DNA from: Trichopria drosophilae | Lineage: Eukaryota > Arthropoda > Insecta > Hymenoptera > Diapriidae | DNA length: 64,000 nt | Direction of reading: 5' to 3' | Assembly (NCBI GenBank): GCA_030407085.1 | Contig: CM059585.1 | Location: 117,526,001 to 117,590,000, forward strand | Shown: piece by piece, positions 35,606-47,269 of the stretch | Position numbering within the stretch: the first letter of the stretch is position 1 | Layout of the letters: each line of letters starts with the position of its first letter | Translations under genes and position numbers: made by a program | The notes under the pieces: model-generated | Seen by the model: the letters and a program-made list of their open reading frames with translations, nothing else | The model's database searches: none | What the model was told of the DNA's origin: nothing

Positions 35606-36746
35606 CCATGAAAACACGTATGAAGCCATCTATAGGACATAATTAGAAACTTGTACTGTAATTTTGCACAGTTTAGTGTTCCATTTTGCAATTTGTATTG
35701 AGTAAAAAAAATGGTTGTCATCGATTTTGTTTTATTCGAATTTATTCGAATTTAAAGGAGGTATAAAATATTAGGATGTAATCTATAGTGGCATGGTGAA
35801 AATAAAATAACAGAAAGACTAAGGTGATGCGCAGGGACGTAGGGAAAGTTCAGTGTAATCAATGAAGGTAGCAGGTACATTCACGGATTCTGGGGTCTTA
35901 ATGCGTTGAAAATTTCAATGCCAATTAGAAATGTTCAAATAAATTCAACGTGAATTTTATTCTTTAAGTATTCAGATATATTCGAGAAAAAATTTTCAAT
36001 TCATCTACACAGATTCAAAAAATACTTCGGAATTCTGCAACGTTCGGCGAAGGATAAACATTTGAAAAATTTATTTTATACCGATGAATTGATATTGTAG
36101 TCACCATTCATATACTACGACAAATTACGGGTTTTATACGTTTTTTTTGTGTCACGACTAAATGACTTTAACAAAAATAACTTAAAATATTTCTGAATGC
36201 GTATATAATAGAACATTGTTCGAAGAATGTTCATTACATTCTTAACCACTAATCATCAATTATTAAAGCAATTCATAGATATGAGTGAACATGAATATAT
36301 GTTTACATTTTGATAAGTTTATACTTCCTACATCAATCATTATGAATATCGATTTTAATTTAATATTCGTTAGTAATTTGTTAGGTTAGGTTAGGTTAGG
36401 TTAGGAGAGATATTTCGAAAAATACTTTTTTGTAATTTTTGTTAATGCATGTACAGTCGCGTTGAGATATGTATAATTCGCAAATGTTGTGTTGAGTTGA
36501 AGAGATAATTGAAGTTATTATTATTAAAGTTATTTTTGCAAAGTTATTTAGTCATGTAGCCGTTTTTTTATTCCGAAATCTGAACAACATCAATTGTTTA
36601 TTTGTACTAAAGAGATTTGACAACAAAAAATAATGAATTTTATATGCATCGTACCTATACAGATACCTGCATATAATGTACCATGTGCAATATTTTGAAT
36701 CCGGCATTCTTTTTATTCTTTTTGATCAAATGAAAATTCATTTACA
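35606..36746. other. Upstream intergenic sequence with one (TTAGG)5 tract
   Basis: AT-rich, no gene recognised. The only distinct feature is the short telomere-type repeat at 36381..36405. Confidence 0.5.
36381..36405 (+). repeat. Interstitial (TTAGG)5
   Basis: Five perfect copies of TTAGG, the telomere unit of most insects and many other arthropods. At 25 bp it is too short to be a telomere. Confidence 0.9.
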
Positions 36747-38032
36747 ATAGAGCATTTGACGCTGTGACGTCACGACAGGTCACGTGTCCCTAAAATCCAA
36801 GATGGAGGATACTGGAGGACAAACAAACCGCGTTTTCCTTTAAATTAGAATTGACGATGAGAGAAAAAAATATTATGTACGTATTTTAAGGCAAATATGG
36901 TCTCATTTTGTTGTATTGTAGGTTGTTCAAAACTTGGAGATAGAGATAGAATATCAATTTATCGTATTCCGAGCATAATAAGTATTAACAATCGCAAATA
37001 CATGACAACAGATCGTCATAAAACGAATGGTTCTGAAAGTCTTACTGAAGATGCTGACAAAGTGATTAAACTTTCCAAAAGCAGACAAAGAGCTTGGGAA
37101 ACAGTGATAAAAAGGGGAAAATTGTCTGATTCCCTAAAATTAACGTAATAAAATTCAAAAATTAAAATATTTTCGTGTGTGCGCAAGACATTTTATTTCA
37201 GGTATACATGAACGAATTTCATTAATTAAATTTAAAATTTTAAATTTTAAATATATCTATCCTGCACACCAGGAAACCCCGATTCTTTGGAAGACACAAC
37301 AAACCCAGACTGGGCACCATGCCAAAATCTTGGCTATAAAATTGGCAATGCTTTAAACAGTCAAACCGATCTCGACAGGTACAAGCGATATAAGCAACGG
37401 GTAATCGTAAACGGTAATTATATGTTATATTAGAAGAGATTTAATATATTTTTTACTAATATATATTTACATTTCCTATGACTATAAGTTATATCGGTGA
37501 CTCTTATAGATACACGAACCCTATCGACAGCTCCAATAGCTGTTGAAGCAACAATAACTCTACACTGAAAAGGCGTTGTGAAATTTCTTACTACATGTAT
37601 ATATATAGTAAGAAACTTTAAAAATATACAGGTTTTATTTTATGTGTCGTTTCCTGTCTGATTGAATTTTTAATTTACGTTGAATCTACAATGAATGTTT
37701 TTAATTTGATAATAATCTTTAATCGTGTCAATTAGAAAAGCACACCAAATAAATAAAAACTAACGATTCAAGAAAACGAACTCATTAATACATCATTAAT
37801 ACTTATTATGCTCGGAATACGATAAAATGATATTCTATCTCTATCTCCGCGTTTTGAACAACCTACAACAAAATGAGACCATATTTGCCTTAAAATACAT
37901 AAATAATATATTTTTCTCTTATCGTCAATTCTAATTTAAAGGAAAACGCGGTTTGTTTGTCCTCCAGTATCCTCCATCTTGGATTTTAGGGACACGTGGC
38001 CTGTCGTGACGTCACAGCGTGAAATGCTCTAT
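36747..38032. mobile_element. THAP-encoding DNA transposon remnant with TIRs of about 240 bp
   Basis: Arms 36747..36988 and 37797..38032 mirror each other from ATAGAGCATTT-ACGCTGTG at the ends, through GTGACGTCACGACAGG and CCAAGATGGAGGATACTGGA, to CGAGCATAATAAGTATTA. The arms contain the start codon and first codons of a THAP-domain protein, so the N-terminus is present twice, once per strand. The middle (808 bp) keeps the rest of the THAP domain. P-type and related elements encode THAP transposases, but no catalytic part remains here. No clear target duplication was seen. Confidence 0.85.
36897..37433 (+). pseudogene. THAP-domain protein fragment (transposon-derived, broken)
   Basis: The THAP domain is a C2CH zinc-binding DNA-binding fold. 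The first part starts ATG at 36897 with MVSFCCIVGCSKLGDRDR then YRIPS, and later SKSRQRAW. After a frame break near 37143-37173 comes RVCARHFISG (the C-x2-H half). Then follow an apparent 71-bp GT-AG intron (37202..37272) and the exon with DTTNPDWAP, a hallmark of THAP domains. It ends TAG at 37433. An unrelated-looking stretch (about codons 30-55) interrupts the usual spacing. The inverted arm copy (minus, from 37882) has KRGDRDRISFYRIP, closer to the family pattern, but also a 5-bp deletion. Both copies are dead as transposase genes; host use of the domain cannot be excluded but is not indicated. Confidence 0.85.
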
Positions 38033-38464
38033 GGGAACAACGAATTTCGGTGGTACAGAGATCTACGAACAAGTCAACGGCATCTGGTGGTTATTCTCCT
38101 AACCGTAAAAAGGGAGAGATTTGTATGTAAAAGAAGCTGGCAAGAACATTTATGGGTTTCCATAATAATTATGAAGCATTCGAAAGTTTATGGATTCAGA
38201 CTGATTGACAATTTCTCACAAAATCCTGCTAGAGCTATCAGTAGACATTTATCCACTTTACTTTTGTAGCGAGTATTCAGAATGAGTCAAAACATTCACA
38301 TAAATTTCATTCGAAATAGTTAAGAATTCGGGTTGTAATTTATATGCAGAAAATAGAGAAGAATTCAAGAACAAGATGCTCAATTCTTGGAATAAGATTT
38401 ACAGTGATTTATAATAAGGAGTTATTTTCAAAGGCAACAAGCATATGAAAGTGAATAATTTGGC

Positions 38465-38662
38465 AACACCTCAAAAACCCGAGTTTCAAAAATCCGAAAC
38501 ATTGAAAAATCGACATTTAAAAAGCTGACATTGTTGTTTTCATGAATATTACAGCTTTCTAACACATTGGCTTTTTGACAGTAATAGTTTTGTGAGTGTC
38601 AGCTTTTTAAATGTGGAATTATCAATGTTTCGGATTTTTGAAATTCGGGTTTTTGAGGTGTT
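38465..38662. mobile_element. 198-bp MITE with 66-bp arms, AACACCTCAAAAACCCG ends
   Basis: The left arm AACACCTCAAAAACCCGA and its complement at 38662 pair for about 66 bp, through ATCCGAAACATTGA and TTTAAAAAGCTGACA. The loop is about 65 bp. No coding content. Confidence 0.85.
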
Positions 38663-38689
38663 CCCAATAATTTTCAATAATTTTAAATC

Positions 38690-38937
38690 AGTTTTTCGTT
38701 GGCTGGGTTATTATTGTACAAAAGCGACAAATTTGTAGCATTATATGTAATATATATATAAATTTTAATAACCCAGTAACCGAAAATAGATAACAAAAGT
38801 AATGTAATGCATTCGTTTTTAAATGTTTGGAATTTGTACTATAGAGAAAACAAATTCATTTTTATCTGCATTGCATTACTATTTATTCATACACACAGAA
38901 AATTTGCATTTTGAATCCGAATTCGAGTCTGATCTTC
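38690..38937. repeat. Sequence around CCCAGTAACCGAAAATAG, related to the array ends
   Basis: GGCTGGGTTATTATT at 38700 and AATAATAACCCAG-like sequence at 38770 form an inverted pair. The latter continues CCCAGTAACCGAAAATAG, resembling the 17052 array head CCCAGTAAACGAAAACGAATAG. This suggests a distant member of the same MITE group. AATGTAATGCATTCG and GCATTGCATTACT form a second inverted pair. Confidence 0.45.
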
Positions 38938-39287
38938 GAGGGGTTCTAAAGTGTTCCGCCGGTAAAGTAGAAAATTTCATTAAAAAACGCAAGTAAAAGA
39001 TGACTGAATAACATTTTTAAAATTCGGGCTCTGCAACAGCAATTCTAAGCACTATAAACAATTTTCTATATAACACCAAAGATATTGATTGAGAACCAAC
39101 CTAGAATTTTCGGAAATAAGTGATTTTTATTTATTTCCGAAAATTCTCGGTCAATTCTCAATTAATAGTAATTAAAATTGCCCTTACAGAGCCCGAATTT
39201 TGAAAAATTGATACAGTCACTTTTTATTTACGGTTTTTAGTGAAAATTCCTACCTTATCCAACGAGCACTTTAGGACCCCCTTAAAG
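38938..39287. mobile_element. Imperfect palindromic element with GGGGTTCTAAAGTG ends
   Basis: The left arm (GGGGTTCTAAAGTGTTC... ATTCGGGCTCTGCAA ... GAATTTTCGG) is mirrored by the right arm ending CACTTTAGGACCCCC. The centre near 39115 is a strong hairpin of AATTTTCGGAAATAA. A third, single arm of the same family lies at 39470..39600. Confidence 0.75.
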
Positions 39288-39291
39288 AGGA

Positions 39292-39363
39292 GCGGCGGTG
39301 GCTCAGTTGGTAGAGTATCGGCTTTGTAATCAGAAAAACCTGGTTCGATCCCGACCTCTGCCA
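39292..39363 (+). tRNA. tRNA-like sequence (degenerate, Thr-UGU-like); pseudogene or SINE head
   Basis: It has an ideal A box (TGGCTCAGTTGG) and B box (GGTTCGATCC) at tRNA spacing, a good D arm, an anticodon loop TTTGTAA (would read UGU, Thr), and ends CCA. The acceptor, anticodon and T stems contain mismatches: for example, T-stem CCTGG against CCGAC pairs at only three positions. A working tRNA is therefore unlikely. It lies between two arms of the GGGGTTCTAAAGTG family and may be the pol III head of a SINE-like element. Confidence 0.55.
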
Positions 39364-39467
39364 TCTGTCATTGGGACACCTCTGTATTTGTTTATAAGTA
39401 TCTAATAACGCCAAAGCTCAGGTGGTTCGGATTCGTCAAAAATCGACGTAAAATAATATTTAAAAAA

Positions 39468-39600
39468 AACCCTTAAAGGGGTTCTGAAGTACTCTGCCGA
39501 TAAAGTAGGTTTTTACTAAAGAACGTAAATTAAAAATGATTGAATCAATTTAAATTCGGGCTCTGTAAGGGTAATTGTACTTTCTACATACGGACTAGTA
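39468..39600 (+). repeat. Single arm of the 38938..39287 element
   Basis: CCCTTAAAGGGGTTCTGAAG, GCCGATAAAGTAGG and AAATTCGGGCTCTGTAAGGG match the right arm of the neighbouring palindrome in reverse complement. No partner arm follows. Confidence 0.7.
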
Positions 39601-40008
39601 CAGAATGCCAAACAAGTTAATTAAGAATTGATCGAGAGTTTGTATTTCAATCAATCTTAGAAATATATTTATATTTATATTTTAAATAAATACCATTAAT
39701 ATTCTCAAAAGCAACATCCTTGAAAAAAGAAAATTTTCATTTGTAACTTTGCCTTGAAATGCATTTAAAATTGACGACGCAGGAGAAATTATTATTTTTT
39801 ATTTAAATATAGCCAACTATTCCGAAGCCATTTATCATATTATTTTGCAGTCAATATAAAATTTCTTTTGGATACAAATGTATCAAACTGCTTAAGAGTA
39901 CAATTCAATTTACCAGATTCAAATTATAAATATGAATATATTAAAATTTGTAACCAATTTTAATACAATTTCGATTACTGGGAAGTTTTACATTATAGTT
40001 TTTAATCC
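39601..40008. other. AT-rich sequence, nothing recognised
   Basis: No ORF, repeat match or motif was noticed between the repeat arm and the CTCCCTCCC MITE. Confidence 0.5.
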
Positions 40009-40010
40009 TA

Positions 40011-40149
40011 GATTACTCCCTCCCAATATTAGCAGCATGTCTTGTCTGCGTGAAACACTGTACAAGCGAAACATTGCCCGTGCGTATTGTTGCCAATAGC
40101 GAAGGAGGGAATTTGTCGAAGGAAATTATAATATTGGGAGGGACCGATG
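40011..40149. mobile_element. 139-bp MITE with CCCTCCCAATATTA ends
   Basis: TCCCTCCCAATATTA at the left is mirrored by TAATATTGGGAGGGA at the right, with TA at symmetrical positions outside (40009-40010, 40150-40151). The outermost six bases do not match. It is Tc1/mariner-like by its TA target and size, similar in layout to Stowaway-type MITEs. Confidence 0.65.
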
Positions 40150-40151
40150 TA

Positions 40152-42000
40152 ATATCTTCGTGATTTGATGCACTTCCAGTTCGCTTTAATTCGACATTTA
40201 AAAATGGAAAATGTATTATATTCTAACAGCTTAAATATAACTATAATATATTCGTCACCTTTCTATTTTATTCGAACCCAGTCGTTTATACGGCTTACCA
40301 TATTTACAATTTCTAGAAACTGCTAAATGTTGTAGAGTTTCTAAATTTATATCAGATTAGTGGTCTAATCGAGACCTGTCATGGTGCCTGTACTTATTAC
40401 CTTCTAAATTTACTCAGTTCGTTTACCCTCCACTAGGCGTTACCGCGACTCTACTTATCTCCAGTGCGCGAAATGTATTTCTGCAACAATATCAATGCAA
40501 TTATTGCGAAAATAACGACAAATCTTACTTGGAATAGAGGTTCTAAGATTAAATTCCCATACAAATTTGATTTGACGAAATATTCAATAAGTCAAAACAT
40601 ACCCATAATAAAATTTGTTTGTCCCTTTGATAATTTGTTGGTATAGTTTTTTTTTTAATTTATCGAAATAAAGGTCGAGTTTAAATTGATTCAAAATGTT
40701 CGTATTTAATTTTTCATAATTTTTCAAAATACAAATTTAAAACAGTCTTGAATATTTTAAAAATTCTAAAAGATATGTAAATATTTTCAGTGTGCTCGAA
40801 AGTAGATTGTCTGAATCTGATTATTTTCCACTACATAAATATAAACTTAGAAGTTATATACTCTGTTTCGTAAAACCTGCTATTAATATTTTTATTTAAA
40901 AATTTCGTCATTCGAATTTACTTTGGCTCACAGTATATTTCGTAATGGAAAAATCCGGACATACACGAATTTAAATAGTAAATTCTCTTTATTCCTTCCC
41001 GTTTGTTGGGATACGATCGTAAAAACTCGTTTTTATAAAGGGAGAGGAGCTGGAACGTCTTTCTTTATGCGATAGTCGACATAGACGTAAAGAATACTGT
41101 TGCTCTTCGTCATTGTTAAAAAAAAAATGTTTAGTAAATATTTGGGTAAAAATCAATGATAACATTTTTGTTTAATTGTATTGCTCTAAGACCGATTTTA
41201 ACGTGAGATTTTAATAAGGAAAATAATGATATTGAAAACAACAGATCTTTAAAATATAATCTTAGTATCTGTGGTTATTCTCCAATACCTTAATAAAATT
41301 TTGCTTCATCTTCCCAGGGTATCATTGCACATTTTTAGGTACAGTGCTGTAAATATACTTGTAATTCGATGCGGAAAGTTTCGGCTGAGTATTTTGATCA
41401 GAATTCATCATTTGATTAATTGTGGAAACACCTTAATATAATTTAATCGTTATCTTAATAAGGTTGCGGATGTATTGCTATTTTCAGTCCGGGATTTAAT
41501 GCTCCAAAAATATTTTGTTATTGTTTTTTCCTAGTTCTTCAAAAGAGGTAGTTACAAAAAGAAAAGAAGTATCTTTTACGCCTATGCCGTAAGCCAGTGG
41601 CGATATACCACCCCTGTTCGTTTCCCTTTATGAAAACGAGTTTTACCTTCACGCACGTATAAAGAAAGTCGTGGTGTATTCAACTGCTTATTCATCATAA
41701 TGCAGTGTAATTTAACAGCGCAGTGGTTTATAGACGAATATTATAATGGTTTAATAATTGTAGTAAACCGACCGTGAGATTTAGATGATGGAGTTAAATC
41801 GAGTGAAATAGTACATGCTTTTATTTATCATGTCCGGTGCAGTTCTTAAAGCTAATATCATTTTAGGAAATTCTTCCAGTTCAAAACTCCCTTTGACTAT
41901 TCACAATTTAAAAATAGATTATGATCTATGATTGTAAAATATTGAATATTTATATTAATGTATTCTTGAGGTGGAAATCTTATAAACGTGGAAATATATG
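40152..42000. other. Intergenic sequence, no gene recognised
   Basis: ACTCGTTTTTATAAAGGGA (about 41027) and TCCCTTTATGAAAACGAGTT (about 41629) are inverted partners 600 bp apart and may mark an old element. The open frame 40464..40646 has no recognisable motif. Otherwise nothing is seen. Confidence 0.45.
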
Positions 42001-42002
42001 TA

Positions 42003-42414
42003 CAGTAGTCTCTGTCCTATTTTAATATTTGGTTTTAAGAAAATGGCGGCGCGCTGTCCTATTCTAAGTGGCTACCGTGCCCTCACTAAAGACGCATTTT
42101 GCTCTTCCCCTACATTTTCGCGCATGCGCATGCTGTGTTATACGCACTTTGAAAGTTGTAGGTTTTGCTACTCGAAGCAGAGATTATCGAAGTTGGAGAT
42201 ACATTTGAGGTTACGTAACTTTACCACGATGTATATATGTATATACATGCATGTGCACAAAGCCATTTATGTGTATATGTAACCACACGCATATTCCGCA
42301 TGCACTTTGGTGGGGAGATAGAAACAAGGGGAAAGTTAGAATAGGGCAGCAAATTCCAGTTAGAATAGGACAGCGATTAGAATTGGACAGGTTAGTTTAG
42401 GACAGAGACTACTG
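42003..42414. mobile_element. CAGTAG-type MITE, copy 4 (412 bp)
   Basis: Begins CAGTAGTCTCTGTCCTATTT and ends in its complement (AGGACAGAGACTACTG), with TA on both sides. TTAGAATAGGACAG words repeat near the right end, as in copy 1. The open frame 41998..42282 starts in the TIR and is a by-product. Confidence 0.88.
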
Positions 42415-42416
42415 TA

Positions 42417-42842
42417 GTTAATTGACATACTAATCCGCATAGCGTCGCCACCGGACATCGGGTGTCTCCCACTACAGGTCGAAACGTTTGGGCTTTCTCC
42501 TCTATTACAGCATCAACGCTTCAAACAACTTAAAATCGCACAAAGTCTGCGTCGCTTTGCTGGCTTTGCTGACCGTTTCAAACATAAACGTAAACCCAGA
42601 AATGCTATCAGCAGGAGTAGGAAGCACCTGTCGATAGCAACGCTGTCGTTGTGCCCCGCCTTTTTCAGCTTCCATAAGGTGGACATAGTTTTCCATTGTA
42701 AAGCATAGGCACTGCCAGTCCGCTTATGTAACCTAAACAACAGAGCTCTTCCAAATTTATTTTTATATGAAATGCAAAAATGTAGATTATAATAAGTATA
42801 TGTATATTTCATGACCACTTTAATAAAATTTAGTAAACAATT
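42417..42842. other. GC-richer stretch with two overlapping open frames, function unknown
   Basis: 42425-42740 is clearly less AT-rich than its surroundings. Two minus-strand frames are open here (63 and 101 codons; 42696..42505 and 42818..42513). Neither shows a domain I recognise, and they overlap in different frames, so at most one could be coding. It may be a decayed element or a conserved non-coding block. Confidence 0.35.
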
Positions 42843-43098
42843 AAGTTTTTCTCGCTAATACGGTCCTCTTACTAATTATGAAAAGTTAAACAAAGATACG
42901 AGCTGACTGGGATATCGGTACTTATATACAAAAATTATGGATGAATTTGTATATTAAATCCAATAGTATGTGATTCATAATTTTTACATATAAGTACCGG
43001 ATGATTTATTGCGCTAAACGTGAATTGATATTCCAGTTACGTCGTATCTTTGTTTACCTTTTCACAATTAGTAAGAGGACCGTATTACCGAAAAATAC
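42843..43098. mobile_element. 256-bp MITE with AATACGGTCCTCTTACTAAT arms
   Basis: The left arm (GCTAATACGGTCCTCTTAC, then AACAAAGATACGA) and right arm mirror each other for about 70 bp. Inner words GGTACTTATATAC/GTATATAAGTACC pair again near the centre. No ORF. Confidence 0.85.
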
Positions 43099-43579
43099 TT
43101 CATTGTTTATTTAAAGATGTAGATTTCTGATATTTTTTGTCTATCTCACGTATGCAATTTTTAGTATTATACCAGATACATGAAAAAATGGTATGTATAA
43201 GTGTATAATATTCGAAATGATACAATGAAACATCGTAAAATTCCAGGAATATAAATTAAATGACAAATGTTGTTGGAATTCTATTGATCTTCTTAATGAA
43301 ATTCCTCAAACTGAGCTCTTAAAGAAATCTAAATGTACAATTTTTAAAATATATTAATATTTAAGAATTCACTACTAATAAATAGATCTAAATTTTATTT
43401 CATGATGTCAGCTTTATCTAGCAGAACTAGATGGCGCTGAATTACAAATATAAAGTGAGAAGCGGTTGTTCTGGAGAATAAGACGTGCTAAATATAAGTA
43501 ATTCAGCAATAAAATAAAACTGTACTAATTAAATAGTACAATATATTTTAAAAGTTGTTATTCTGTATAAATTTACCCT

Positions 43580-43880
43580 TATTTCATTCTAAAGTCTCTG
43601 AGGCGCCTTAAAATCGACTAGTGCGCACACAACTAAAGTTGTCTGGAAGTCAACTTTAAGTCAACTCTGGGTGTATGGGTTAACTTTAGTTACATTTGTC
43701 GCCGTCAGGCGCGTACGCGATATGTTTACAGGTCTGTTGTGTCCACGCGGCTGACTCCTTCTATGCTACATATAGTTGAAAGCGTTCCACAAATTGAAGC
43801 TGTTTCTCCCCACCAATATGCCTGAAATGTAGTTCGCCTGCTCAGCACGATGGCCCCACCATAGGGCGGAAGACTTTGAA
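43580..43880 (+). promoter_or_regulatory. CpG-rich block, candidate promoter and 5' UTR of an unidentified gene
   Basis: Contains CpG-bearing words (GCGCACAC, CGCCGTCAGGCGCGTACGCG, CCACGCGGCTGAC) in an otherwise AT-rich region, as at the UBE2G1 promoter. Two very short upstream ORFs (ATGCCTGAAATGTAG, ATGGCCCCACCATAG) precede the candidate start at 43881. AGTTGTCT/AAGTCAACTTTAAGTCAACT words just before it form small inverted pairs. Confidence 0.4.
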
Positions 43881-43887
43881 ATGGCAG
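43881..43887 (+). CDS. Candidate first coding exon (ATG GCA G) of an unknown gene
   Basis: TTTGAA-ATGGCAG-GTGAGG reads as a good start context followed at once by a consensus splice donor, giving Met-Ala and one base of the next codon. The only support is position at the edge of a CpG-rich block and in-frame continuation with the candidate exon at 52907. Seven coding bases carry no homology signal. Confidence 0.3.
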
Positions 43888-44575
43888 GTGAGGGATTGCC
43901 TCGAATATTTGAAGATTTACTAATTATTTTTTATTTACCAAAAGTTTTCAGTATAAAATAGAATTTTTATCATGATGAATATATAAATAAAATAAAAAAT
44001 AATTTTAACCATTCGTAAGTACATAAAAAGTCGAATAAAGTTCATATATCTGCTTTTTAAACATTGTGATTTTGGACGAAGCCCATACCCTTATTTCTTA
44101 GATAGAGTTTCAGAAACAAAACAGACAAAGAATGATTGAAAAATAATGAAATGTTTTTTGAAAAAGAAACAATTTTTTTCTGTACTGCAGACACTCAAGT
44201 TTTTCTCAAAGTTACAATTTTAAAAAATCCATATCCTGAATTCTTCAGGAGAGTTTGATGAATAAAATAAAAAAAGAATTATCAAATAATATCAAAATTT
44301 GTAGAAGGAACATTTTTTGTGCTTAAAATATTTTCAGAGCGAACTGGGCATCAATTTCTAATTAAAAATATCATATACGAGGAGTTTCTTCAGTTTCAGC
44401 GTAATATCAATTCTTTATCACTTAGTCATGCTTAATATCGTGCGAACTAAGACAGTTTTAATTTGCGTGAAATTGTCGCTTGGGTGATCCCAGTTAAAAT
44501 GTCTGTATTAATTGATGTTCGATTTGGAATACGTTTGTGTATGTTTAGTTGCAGACAATGCAGGCGCTCCTGACG

Positions 44576-47269
44576 TTTTCCCTTCACTATAGTACAATGA
44601 AAACACTTTCTAGGTATCTATTTATGTGAATAGTCGCAAATGAGAGACTGGATTTAAAAAAATAGTTTTTTAACAAATGTTTAGAGTGCCAACGAATTTT
44701 GTAAGGCATTTAATATTGTTTAGTTTGCAGGTATGCTCTTGCCGAAACTGTACTCCATTTTCGATTATATTCACCCAGTTTTCCAGTGTTGGAACCGTAA
44801 TACAAAAATCTTTTTCAAAATGGCGCCATTTTCATGAAAATGTTAAAATGTTGAATGTATAATTCATCCAAATGGAGATTTGTACGGTGGTGTTTCATTG
44901 CGCTGATTGTAAATCTATTGACCAATTTTCAAAATTCCAAATGGTAGGAAAAATTGCAATTTCTGTATAATTTTAAAAAAATCAGGACAGAGGTGTTTAT
45001 CTAATATGAAATTGATACAAAGTTTCAAAACAAGTGCTTGTTAACTTTTTGTCTGAAGTGAGATTACGTTATTTTGTCTATACGTAATCTAGAAATAAAT
45101 AATTCAAATAGCTGAATCTAAGTACAATCTTAAATTTGTTCTTTCAATTTGTCTGTTAAATGTATTTTAAATTCTAATTGGTTACAATAACGTTTTTTCT
45201 TTATTTCCACTCATAAAGATGGTTAATTTTTCATTAATTTTTGAGTATCTTATAATTAGCATAAATATTTTGATAAGACATGTTTGAAAGTCTAAAGTCA
45301 CTACTATGAGAACAATCAGTATTGGAATCATCTGATTCATAGTGATCCCATTAACAGCAGTCGTATTCCATCTCTTCATAAATAGTTCGCGAAGAACATT
45401 TAATGTGTTCAGTATTATACGACGACGAGAAAATCTAGAGAGCACTTTTGTTCGTATAGCGTGGCTGTTTCCAGAAACTCAAAACGAGGCGCTGAATAAT
45501 CCAAATAGGTCATGAAGCGTAATGTATTTTTGGGAATATGGGCATTGTTCTAGAATTTTTAAACTTTATGTTGTTGCTCATTATGATACCTTAAAAATTT
45601 TAAATATAACTTTGCAACACTACAGATCAACAAATTTTTGTTCGTTTTACGTGTAATAAGTGTTTATTACTAATTACCGATATGTAGAAAACAATGAGAG
45701 TAAATAAAAGTAGTGAATTTGCCTGTTTTTGGTGCGCGACACTCACTACATTTTTTCAGTTTTAACACTGAAACTTTTTGAACCTTTTTTTTTATGGTCT
45801 GTGGTTTTTTGTGGAAGTATTTGGGGATGTAAACAAATGAAAAATCCTTAACTTAATGATGTGCCTCACTGAGGAATAAAATTATATAACTCCAAACTTG
45901 CGAGATAACTTTTTTTAATAGTTGACAATTTAGCAATCAACCTTAGAAAATTTGTTTCACATTGGTTTTTAAGAAACCACACAACAGGGATACATTACCT
46001 ATATGATAAGAAGTAATTTGAGCCTTTGCCCGAATGTGTGCCACCTATACATAAAAAATGCGACCACGTCAAACTTTAAATTTCCAAGCGAAACTCACTT
46101 TGAAAAATCAAATTATTTAATGGCACATCTACAATTTAGCTTCTAAGTACTTTGGAATTATTGTGATCTTTTCTCCTATGTTATTAAAGTATTTATAACT
46201 TTTGTGTTTTTTTAATACAACAAAAAAAAAACACTTTTTGACAATAATAAAATGATTATTCTTTACAAATCGTTTTAATTTTTTGGTATCCTTAATGTTA
46301 AATCATTTATTTGGATTTCAAATTTTAATGAAAACTGACTTTGGATTTGTAATCAGTGGCCTCAAAAACCCTAACATATCAAATTTTATAAAAATCAAAG
46401 AAATTTTGTAAAAATAGTCCGCCATATTTAATCCATTATTTTAAATTTGAATAACTATTAACTAGACGTTTGATTTTATATACTAGCTTCTAAAAATTAG
46501 GCCATAAGCAAAAGAACTGAATTTTTTATGTATATTAAACGTTACAAAACTAAAAACTAATTTTACGAGTAACGTAACATGTTACATTAAAAAAAAAATA
46601 CATTGTGTATAAATGAGTCACGCAAGGTTTTTCCAGTCATTTGATCAATTCTAAAGCCAATAAAATTAATTTCATGAATGTGCCTAAAAAAAAAATGCAA
46701 TTTTCTTTAACCTCAAAGTTTAAAAGTTAATAATGCCCATATAACTGCTATAAAAGTTTGAGAAAAAATTAGTATGTGTTCTTTGCCAGTCTTCAAGCAA
46801 TCTACATACCATAATTCAATTATTTCATTATTCAGGCGACTAAACTAAATTCGTCTATACTATAGCATATCATTCACGTTATATTTTTTAAATGTTTGAA
46901 TTTCTCGACCGTGTCATTAAAAATTTAGTTTATAAGTAGTCGTATTTAAAAGCGGTCACCATAATATATAAATAATTTAATTTTAACGTTTCGGCTCTTG
47001 ATTGCAGCCCTCTTTAGAATGGATTTTCAAATAAATAAATAAATAATTATATAAGTACAAGAAACAGCGTAAAAAATTCATGTTGAACTGAGTCAAGCAA
47101 GATTCATTTGATTGTATATGAAAGGCATATAGGTTTATGCCTTTTTTCCCATATACACTAACCAACCATCCTGGATCAGTATGAGATTTTGTGTTAACTG
47201 ATGATCAAATGAACCGCAGAGCTAACTAAATTTAACGTTACATGTAATACAATGGCAAAAAATATCATT
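44576..47269. other. Interior of the 3.6-kb segment, AT-rich, nothing recognised
   Basis: Long T/A runs and scattered short open frames (44677..44862, 45182..45445, 46983..47165). No splice-consistent exon or known domain was seen. Confidence 0.4.

Noticed and set aside
39292..39363. Functional threonine tRNA
   Set aside because: Several stem mismatches (acceptor, anticodon and T arm). Kept only as a tRNA-like sequence.
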